Source of the DNA: Burkholderiaceae bacterium
GTDB taxonomy: Bacteria > Pseudomonadota > Gammaproteobacteria > Burkholderiales > Burkholderiaceae_C
Reading direction: 5' to 3'
Assembly (NCBI GenBank): GCA_017999135.1
Contig: JAGOBT010000156.1
Span: 1 to 7,243 of the forward strand
Length of the DNA: 7,243 bases
Shown in pieces: positions 1 through 5,080 of the stretch (the stretch's first letter is position 1; every line of letters starts with the position of its first letter). Position numbers and translations under genes: made by a program. The notes below the pieces were generated by a model that saw only the letters and a program-made list of their open reading frames with translations, did not search any database and was not told the DNA's origin.

Positions 1-61
1 GCGCGGGCGGGCGTGCGGCACGCGGGCTGCGGGTGCGCGGGGTGACGGCTTGTGCATTCAT
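1..61 (-). CDS. 5' end of an unidentified gene, cut by the window edge
   Basis: Only the start is visible. An ATG at 61-59 on the minus strand is preceded by an AGGAGG Shine-Dalgarno core (complement of 69-74) with 7 nt between them, the best ribosome-binding site in the window. The 20 visible codons read MNAQAVTPRTRSPRAARPPA without a stop and run off the left edge. The peptide is rich in Arg, Pro and Ala, as in a disordered N-terminal extension, and shows no recognisable domain. A second in-frame-shifted ATG four bases downstream (57-55) is also open, so the frame is not fully certain. The gene lies 74 nt downstream of speB on the same strand with no convincing terminator between, so it may be co-transcribed with speB. 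I cannot name a function. Confidence 0.5.
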   Translation of the reverse strand, partial: MNAQAVTPRTRSPRAARPPA

Positions 62-135
62 GGCAGATCCTCCTGGCTTGGCAACGTCGATGCCATGCAT
101 TCAATCAACCACGGCCTGCCGGCCTTTGCGCAGGA

Positions 136-1059
136 TCAAGCCTGGCGGGCGCGCTGGCCGGCGAGGTAGGTCCAGACGAAATTCGCCGCCGCATTGCTGG
201 TGAGCTCGGCATGGTCGTAAGGCGGCGCCACCTCCACACAGTCCATGCCCACGCAGGGCAGGGCGGCCAGGCCCTCCAGCATGCTGAGCACCTGGTTGGT
301 GCTCAGGCCGCCGGGCTCCGGCGTGCCGGTGCCGGGGGCGAAGGCCGGGTCCAGGCAGTCGATGTCCAGGCTGATGTAGAGCGGCGGGCTGCCATGGGCG
401 TCCAGCCGGCTGGTGATGGCCTGCAGCACCGGCGCCAGTTGCGCTGGCGATTCCAGCCCGCGCAGGCTGCGGGCGGTGAAGATCTGGCCGCCCTGATCCG
501 CCACGTATTGCCGTGCAGCGCGCTCGCCCGCCGAGCGGATGCCGATCTGGGTGAAGCAGGCCGGCAGCACCAGGCCTTCGGCCATGGCCTCGTAGACCCA
601 GGTGCCGTGGCCGCTGGGCTCGCCGAAGTGGTCGGTCCAGGTGTCGCAATGGGCGTCGAAGTGCACCACGGCCAGCGGGCGGCCCAGGTGGCGCATGTAG
701 GCGCGCAGCAGGCTCAGCGTCACCGAGTGGTCGCCGCCCAGCCACACCATGTGGTGGTTGGTGACCAGCGGCAGCGCCTGGATCTCGAGCTCCGACCGCA
801 TGGCGGCCAGGCTGGTGTTGGGCAGCAGCAGGTCGCCGGCATCGCCCAGCACGCCGTCCAGCGCCACGTCGAAGTGTGGGTGCGTTCCGTCGCACAGCAT
901 GTGGCTGGCCTCGCGGATGGCACGCGGGCCGAACCGTGCACCGGCCCGGTTGGTGACGGCGCCGTCCCAGGCGATGCCGGCCACGCCGAAGCGCTGGCCG
1001 ATCGCCAGCGCAGGGCTGCGCAGGAAGGTGGACTGGGACAGGAAGGCGAAGTGCGTCAT
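136..1059 (-). CDS. speB: Agmatinase-type ureohydrolase (arginase superfamily)
   Basis: Probable Mn-dependent cytoplasmic hydrolase that splits agmatine into putrescine and urea. Using the ATG at 1059 (307 aa, close to the roughly 306 aa of E. coli SpeB), all metal-binding motifs of the superfamily are intact: GGDHS at 108-112, HFDAHCD at 133-139 and SLDIDCLDP at 230-238, the last followed by a PGTGTPEPGG loop. GARFGPRAIREAS near residues 40-52, HGT at 151-153 and the C-terminal VEVAPPYDHAE segment fit agmatinase rather than arginase. A longer form from an ATG at 1092 adds 11 residues. Neither start has a clear Shine-Dalgarno sequence, so the choice rests on length and on the low-complexity added peptide. 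The gene diverges from aceA and lies upstream of the partial gene at the left edge. Guanidinobutyrase or another guanidino-acid amidinohydrolase cannot be excluded, since members of this family differ in substrate while keeping the same metal site. Confidence 0.9.
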   Translation of the reverse strand: MTHFAFLSQSTFLRSPALAIGQRFGVAGIAWDGAVTNRAGARFGPRAIREASHMLCDGTHPHFDVALDGVLGDAGDLLLPNTSLAAMRSELEIQALPLVTNHHMVWLGGDHSVTLSLLRAYMRHLGRPLAVVHFDAHCDTWTDHFGEPSGHGTWVYEAMAEGLVLPACFTQIGIRSAGERAARQYVADQGGQIFTARSLRGLESPAQLAPVLQAITSRLDAHGSPPLYISLDIDCLDPAFAPGTGTPEPGGLSTNQVLSMLEGLAALPCVGMDCVEVAPPYDHAELTSNAAANFVWTYLAGQRARQA

Positions 1060-1111
1060 GGCGCGCGCAGCGGTGGATGAAGGGTGGAGCATGCAACAGC
1101 TTGTGCAGGGC

Positions 1112-1159
1112 CCGATCTTTCACATCGGGCAAACCCCATTCCATGATGTGAAATATCGG
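1112..1159. repeat. 15-bp inverted repeat upstream of speB, possible paired operator
   Basis: CCGATCTTTCACATC at 1112-1126 and GATGTGAAATATCGG at 1145-1159 are reverse complements at 14 of 15 positions, with a perfect 9-bp core (TTTCACATC / GATGTGAAA) and an 18-nt gap. The left arm also forms a local 7-bp hairpin: GCCCGAT at 1110-1116 with ATCGGGC at 1124-1130. Arms of this length with this spacing are typical of two sites bound by a dimeric or tetrameric regulator. The protein is unknown. Confidence 0.55.
1129..1143 (-). promoter_or_regulatory. Sigma-54-like -24/-12 element facing speB
   Basis: Read on the minus strand, 1143 to 1129 is TGGAATGGGGTTTGC. It keeps the invariant GG and GC separated by 10 nt and matches the sigma-54 consensus TGG-C-A-C-G-N4-TTGC at nine of its eleven fixed positions. 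It lies in the gap of the 15-bp inverted repeat, and transcription would begin near 1117, upstream of both possible speB starts. Nitrogen control of an agmatine-degrading enzyme is biologically plausible. No sigma-70 promoter for speB stood out. A chance match in GC-rich DNA is quite possible, and no enhancer site was identified. Confidence 0.3.
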
Positions 1160-1161
1160 CA

Positions 1162-1176
1162 TGCTGCGCCGCAGCA
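1162..1176. repeat. 15-nt odd palindrome TGCTGCG-C-CGCAGCA
   Basis: Two perfect 7-bp arms flank one central base. It sits two bases beyond the right arm of the 15-bp inverted repeat, roughly 60 nt upstream of the predicted speB transcript start. It could be a regulator site or part of an extended structure; no function is assigned. Confidence 0.35.
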
Positions 1177-1213
1177 GAATCTTCCATCATCATGAATTGC
1201 TTTTCGCAACATG

Positions 1214-1253
1214 GAATGAACTCCGCAAGTTGTTGATTTCATTCACACAACTT
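1214..1253. repeat. Two interleaved 7-bp inverted repeats upstream of aceA
   Basis: GAATGAA (1214-1220) pairs with TTCATTC (1238-1244), and AAGTTGT (1227-1233) pairs with ACAACTT (1247-1253). The two dyads overlap and cannot form together as hairpins, which favours protein binding or alternative structures. A further short dyad, TTGC-N5-GCAA, lies at 1197-1209. The block covers the predicted aceA -35 region, the usual location for an activator or repressor of isocitrate lyase. Confidence 0.4.
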
Positions 1254-1269
1254 TTTAGTCTTCTATAAG
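1242..1269 (+). promoter_or_regulatory. Predicted sigma-70 promoter of aceA
   Basis: TTCACA at 1242-1247 matches the -35 consensus TTGACA at 5 of 6 positions. TATAAG at 1264-1269 matches TATAAT at 5 of 6. The spacer is 16 nt. Transcription would start near 1276, giving a leader of about 90 nt. This is by far the best plus-strand promoter in the intergenic region. Confidence 0.5.
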
Positions 1270-1280
1270 ACATAAGTCTT
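1257..1280. promoter_or_regulatory. Iterated GTCTT/AAGAC motif over the aceA -10, candidate operator
   Basis: GTCTT at 1258-1262, AAGAC at 1267-1271 and GTCTT at 1276-1280 alternate in orientation with exact 4-nt spacers, so each neighbouring pair is a 14-bp dyad. ATAAG is also directly repeated at 1265-1269 and 1272-1276. The block overlaps the predicted -10 element and start site of aceA, as expected for a repressor operator. The cognate regulator is not encoded in this window. Confidence 0.45.
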
Positions 1281-1354
1281 GGCAGCCGCCCACGTCGCCG
1301 TTACGCTAGAGCCATCGGTTCAGCCGGTTTCCGTGTTTCAACCTTGTCACTCCC

Positions 1355-1359
1355 AGGAG
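1355..1359 (+). promoter_or_regulatory. Ribosome-binding site of aceA
   Basis: AGGAG with 5 nt to the ATG at 1365. It decides the start: an upstream in-frame TTG at 1344 would place this site inside the coding sequence and add seven residues not typical of the family. Confidence 0.75.
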
Positions 1360-1364
1360 CTTCC

Positions 1365-2663
<1,299 letters not shown>

Positions 2664-2685
2664 TCCCGCCCGCTGAACCTGCCTG

Positions 2686-2703
2686 CCGGGGCGCCTGCCC
2701 CGG
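2686..2703 (+). terminator. First hairpin after aceA, without a U tract
   Basis: CCGGGGC (2686-2692) and GCCCCGG (2697-2703) form a perfect 7-bp stem with a GCCT loop, starting 22 nt past the aceA stop. It is followed by AGCGGGG, not T residues, so alone it is a poor terminator. It may protect the transcript 3' end or act together with the next hairpin. Confidence 0.35.
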
Positions 2704-2726
2704 AGCGGGGTGGGGAGACAAGCACT

Positions 2727-2758
2727 GCGGCGTTGCCCCACCCGGGCAACGCCGCTTT
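2727..2758 (+). terminator. Rho-independent terminator of aceA
   Basis: GCGGCGTTGCCC (2727-2738) pairs perfectly with GGGCAACGCCGC (2744-2755), a 12-bp stem with a 5-nt loop, followed by TTT. It lies in the convergent gap between aceA and the ABC permease gene. On the minus strand the stem is followed by mixed sequence (AGTGCTTGT), so bidirectional action is possible but weaker. Confidence 0.75.
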
Positions 2759-2772
2759 GCATTCAGCGCCTT

Positions 2773-2791
2773 GCGGCGCGGCCGGCGCCGC
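2773..2791 (-). terminator. GC-rich hairpin after the ABC permease gene, possible weak terminator
   Basis: GCGGCGC (2773-2779) and GCGCCGC (2785-2791) form a 7-bp stem with a 5-nt loop, 9 nt downstream of the permease stop on the minus strand. No T run follows on that strand. It may stabilise the 3' end of the operon transcript. Confidence 0.25.
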
Positions 2792-2800
2792 AGCGCCTGC

Positions 2801-3721
2801 TCAATCGGCACGCTGGCGGCGCAGCACCAGCAGCCAGAAGCCCAGGGCGCCCACGACCACGGCCAGCAGGAAGGCCGGTGACGCGGCACTGGCCAGCACC
2901 CGCCCGGCGTCCTGCAGCAGAGCCATCGGCAGATCGGCGACGGCGGGGCCCAGCTCGCTCTGCACCACGCGCCTGGGGCCGTCGAACAGATCGGGCGCCA
3001 CCAGCGCATAAAGCGCCTCGGTGCCCAAGCGGCTGAAGGCCGGGCCGACCAGCGGCATGGGCAGCCGGGCATCGAGCCAGTACACGCCCACCAGGCTGAT
3101 CGCCGAGACCACCGGCACCGCCCAGCGCTTGAGCCAGGCCGAGGCCGCCATCGTCAGCAGCAGCAGCGGTGACAGCCACAGCACGGCCAGCAGCAGGCCC
3201 AGCATGAGCCGCAGCGCGCCCAGGCCCAGGCTGGGCAGCAACTGGCCCCAGGGCAGTTGCAGCCAGACCAGCGGGCCGTGGTGCAGCACCACCGACACCA
3301 GCACGACCAGTTGCGAGCCCACCAGGCCGGCCGCCAGCGCGGCCGCCGGCAGCAGCAGCAGGTGCATGAGCAAGGTGGCGCCCACACCCTGTGCATGGCT
3401 GACGGGCAGCGAGCGCCAGAACTCGATCGACCGGTCCTGCTGGTCGCGCCGGGCCAGGCCGGGCAGTTGCGCCAGCACGGTCAGGCTGACCAGCAGCAGC
3501 GCCACGGCCACGGTGGCGAGTGTCCAGAACAGCGCCTGCAGCACCAGGGGCAGCGCCGACAGGTCGCCCGCGTCGGCGGACCCCACCTGGATGCCCTGGC
3601 CGTCGAACAGGCCCAGGCCCAGCACCAGCAGCGTGGGCAGGGCCATCAGCACCAGCCAGCCGGTGCGGTGCTGCATCCATTCACGCAGCAGCAAGGTGCG
3701 AAAGCGGAACATGCGGTCCAT
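2801..3721 (-). CDS. ABC-2 type transporter permease, six predicted membrane helices
   Basis: Inner-membrane subunit of an ABC exporter, third gene of the GntR-ATPase-permease operon. The 306-aa protein has hydrophobic segments near residues 21-38, 60-85, 117-146, 167-195, 200-215 and 283-300, and ends in a basic RRQRAD tail. The loop after helix 2 carries RRDQQDRSIEFWRSLPVSHAQ (roughly 91-111), like the conserved D-x-S-x-x-FW-x-S-x-PVS segment of ABC-2 permeases paired with YtrA-type regulators; this loop likely touches the ATPase. The start at 3721 lies 11 nt after the ATPase stop, with a weak GAGG site 9 nt upstream, so translation is probably coupled. An internal ATG three codons on (3712) is possible but less well placed. 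The substrate cannot be told from sequence; peptides, antibiotics or lipids are typical for relatives. Confidence 0.9.
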   Translation of the reverse strand: MDRMFRFRTLLLREWMQHRTGWLVLMALPTLLVLGLGLFDGQGIQVGSADAGDLSALPLVLQALFWTLATVAVALLLVSLTVLAQLPGLARRDQQDRSIEFWRSLPVSHAQGVGATLLMHLLLLPAAALAAGLVGSQLVVLVSVVLHHGPLVWLQLPWGQLLPSLGLGALRLMLGLLLAVLWLSPLLLLTMAASAWLKRWAVPVVSAISLVGVYWLDARLPMPLVGPAFSRLGTEALYALVAPDLFDGPRRVVQSELGPAVADLPMALLQDAGRVLASAASPAFLLAVVVGALGFWLLVLRRQRAD

Positions 3722-3732
3722 GGTGGGTTGCC

Positions 3733-4608
3733 TCAGCCTTCCTGGGTGCGGTTGATTTCAGGGCGGCGCGTCAGCGCCACGAACAGGTCGACCAGGCTGG
3801 GCCGCAGCCGCTGGCCGAGGGCCGCCACCTCGGGCGGCGGCGCGCCGTCGAACAGCGCGGCACTGCCGCCCTGCACCCGGTAGCGCAGCAGCGGGTGGGC
3901 TGCGGCCATGGCGTCGGCCGCGGCCGGGTCGTGCCCCAGCGCGACGAAGCGGCGGTCGATGTCTTCCAGGCTCAGCGACAGCACCAGCCTGCCCTCGTTG
4001 AGCATCAGCACATCCGACAGCAGGGTCTCGATCTCCTCGACCTGGTGGGTGGAGATCAACACGCTGCGCTGGCCGTCGCACCACTCGTCGATCAGCATCT
4101 CGTAGAACGCCTTGCGCGACAGCACGTCCAGCCCCAGCGTGGGTTCGTCCAGCACCATCAGGCGGGCGTCGATGGCGGCCACCAGGGCCAGGTGCACCTG
4201 CACCACCATGCCCTTGCTGAGGTTCTTCACCGGGTCGCCCAGGCCCACGCTGGTGCGGCGGATCAGCGCCCGGGCCCGGTCGGCCGAGAACTTCGGGTGC
4301 AGGCCGGACATCAGCGTGATCAGCTGCGACACGGTGGCCCAGCGCGGCAGGATGGCCACGTCGGGGATGTAGGCCAGGTCTTCCAGCAGGGCGACACGGT
4401 CGTGGAACGGGTCGCGGCCCAGCACGCTCAGCCGGCCCTGGGCGGCGTGCAGGCCCACCAGCGCCTTCATCAGCGTGGTCTTGCCGGCGCCGTTGTGGCC
4501 GAGCAGGCCCACCACGCGGCCGGGTTGCACCGCAAAGCTCAGGTCGTCCAGGGCCTGCTTGCGGCCGTAGTGCAGGTTCAGGCCTTGGGCCTCGATCAGG
4601 GCTTGCAT
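3733..4608 (-). CDS. ABC transporter ATP-binding protein
   Basis: Cytoplasmic ATPase that would power the adjacent permease. The 291-aa product has Walker A GHNGAGKT at 37-44, signature LSKGM at 130-134 in place of LSGGQ, Walker B LMVLDEP at 150-156 with catalytic Glu155, the D-loop ending in Asp161, and switch His188 in STHQVEE. The usual Q-loop glutamine is absent; the region reads YIPDVAILP (80-88). After about residue 215 comes a tail of roughly 75 residues without ATPase motifs, common in this exporter class. The open frame extends upstream to 4803, but that part is antiparallel-looking junk overlapping the regulator gene in another frame. The ATG at 4608 is right because it places MQALIEAQGLNLHYG at the canonical start of the fold. 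It begins 1 nt after the GntR stop (TGA-C-ATG), so translation is very likely coupled. Confidence 0.95.
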   Translation of the reverse strand: MQALIEAQGLNLHYGRKQALDDLSFAVQPGRVVGLLGHNGAGKTTLMKALVGLHAAQGRLSVLGRDPFHDRVALLEDLAYIPDVAILPRWATVSQLITLMSGLHPKFSADRARALIRRTSVGLGDPVKNLSKGMVVQVHLALVAAIDARLMVLDEPTLGLDVLSRKAFYEMLIDEWCDGQRSVLISTHQVEEIETLLSDVLMLNEGRLVLSLSLEDIDRRFVALGHDPAAADAMAAAHPLLRYRVQGGSAALFDGAPPPEVAALGQRLRPSLVDLFVALTRRPEINRTQEG

Positions 4609-4609
4609 G

Positions 4610-4957
4610 TCAGAGGGTCCAGTCCAGGTCGTGTTCAGAGATGCCCAGGCGCTGCAACCGGGCGCGCAGAGCCGGCCACTCATCGGCCAGGAAGCGCTGA
4701 CGCGCGGCCTGGCGCAGCCGGTCGCGGGCGCCGGGTCGCACATACAGGCCCAGGCCGCGGCGATGCTCCAGCAGGCCGTCCTCGTCCAGCGCCTGCAGTG
4801 CACGGCTGACAGTCAGCGGGTTCAGCAGGTAGCGGCTGGCCAGGTTGCGCACCGACGGCATCGGTTCGCCCTCGGTGAGCTCACCGTCCAGCAGGCGGGC
4901 GGCCAGCTGGTCGGCCAGTTGCTGGTAGATGGGCAGTTGCTGGTGCCAGGGTTGCAT
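4610..4957 (-). CDS. GntR-family transcriptional regulator, YtrA subfamily
   Basis: DNA-binding repressor, first gene of the ABC exporter operon. It has 115 aa, the short size of the YtrA subfamily, which lacks the large ligand-binding domain of other GntR regulators. A winged helix-turn-helix fills residues 8-76: PIYQQLADQLAARLLDGEL, then PSVRNLASRYLLNPLTVSRA (34-53, recognition helix near 43-55), then GLLEHRRGLGLYV with the wing. Residues 77-115 form a charged helical tail likely used for dimerisation. The ATG at 4957 is preferred; one at 4993 in the same frame would add 12 residues and put the operator inside the coding sequence. The long open frame continuing to 6424 is antisense to trkA and is not coding. 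It probably represses its own operon through the palindrome at 4968-4991 and responds to a cell-envelope or antimicrobial signal, as described for relatives. Confidence 0.93.
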   Translation of the reverse strand: MQPWHQQLPIYQQLADQLAARLLDGELTEGEPMPSVRNLASRYLLNPLTVSRALQALDEDGLLEHRRGLGLYVRPGARDRLRQAARQRFLADEWPALRARLQRLGISEHDLDWTL

Positions 4958-4967
4958 GCAGGCATCC

Positions 4968-4991
4968 GGTGTGTTGCTGATGTAGCACACC
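4968..4991. promoter_or_regulatory. GGTG-N16-CACC palindrome, candidate operator of the GntR regulator
   Basis: GGTG at 4968-4971 and CACC at 4988-4991 are separated by exactly 16 nt; the outer arms extend to GGTGTG/CACACC, and 8 of 12 half-site positions are symmetric. It sits 10 bp upstream of the regulator ATG and overlaps the predicted -10 element, ideal for autorepression. From memory, GGTG-N16-CACC has been reported for a YtrA-type regulator in Xanthomonas; that recollection was not checked here. Confidence 0.6.
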
Positions 4992-5018
4992 ATAGCGGCG
5001 GCGCCGGTTCCAGGCCAA
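4989..5018 (-). promoter_or_regulatory. Predicted promoter of the GntR-ABC operon
   Basis: On the minus strand TTGGCC (5018-5013) resembles -35 at 4 of 6 positions and TATGGT (4994-4989) resembles -10 at 4 of 6, with an 18-nt spacer. Transcription would start within the palindrome, about 25 nt upstream of the ATG at 4957. The match is modest but its overlap with the operator is telling. Confidence 0.35.
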
Positions 5019-5066
5019 GCCATCTGCGACAGACTGCAGCAGCGGCCGACGGATGGCGCTGCTTCG

Positions 5067-5072
5067 TATGAT
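5067..5072 (+). promoter_or_regulatory. Candidate -10 element of trkA, giving a near-leaderless transcript
   Basis: TATGAT matches TATAAT at 5 of 6 positions and lies only 8 nt before the trkA ATG, so transcription would begin at or within a couple of bases of that ATG. No good -35 is seen 15-18 nt upstream, and no Shine-Dalgarno sequence precedes the ATG. Confidence 0.35.
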
Positions 5073-5080
5073 GCCCGCCC

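Larger units (their letters stand above)
1060..1364. other. Divergent intergenic control region between speB and aceA
   Basis: No credible coding region lies in these roughly 305 bases, and they are visibly less GC-rich than the flanking genes, especially from about 1190 to 1280. The part near speB holds a 15-bp imperfect inverted repeat enclosing a sigma-54-like element, and an odd palindrome at 1162-1176. The part near aceA holds interleaved inverted repeats, a sigma-70-like promoter and an iterated GTCTT/AAGAC motif. Each is listed separately. From 1281 to 1354, the likely aceA leader, I see nothing distinctive. Confidence 0.7.

Noticed and set aside
62..135. Possible terminator between speB and the left-edge gene
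   Set aside because: Only 4-bp stems such as GGCC-GGCA-GGCC are present, with no T run, so I cannot support termination there.
52..1080. Plus-strand open frame opposite speB
   Set aside because: Its translation is a low-complexity Ala/Gly/His/Gln-rich shadow, while the minus strand carries all arginase-family metal motifs.
1233..1261. Alternative aceA promoter TTGATT (1233-1238) with TAGTCT (1256-1261)
   Set aside because: The -10 matches at only 3 of 6 positions. The TTCACA/TATAAG pair nearby is clearly better.
3340..3366. Run of CAGCAG-like triplets within the permease gene
   Set aside because: It encodes a leucine-rich membrane helix on the minus strand; such triplet runs reflect codon bias here rather than a functional repeat.
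4609..4803. N-terminal extension of the ABC ATPase frame up to 4803
   Set aside because: It overlaps the GntR gene in another frame and has a Cys/Trp/Arg-rich, non-family sequence. The ATG at 4608 gives a canonical N-terminus immediately after the regulator stop.
3520..4809. Plus-strand open frame of 429 codons opposite the ABC ATPase and permease
   Set aside because: No domain is visible, and its Gln/His/Arg-rich composition is that of an antisense frame. The opposite strand has complete Walker motifs and six membrane helices.
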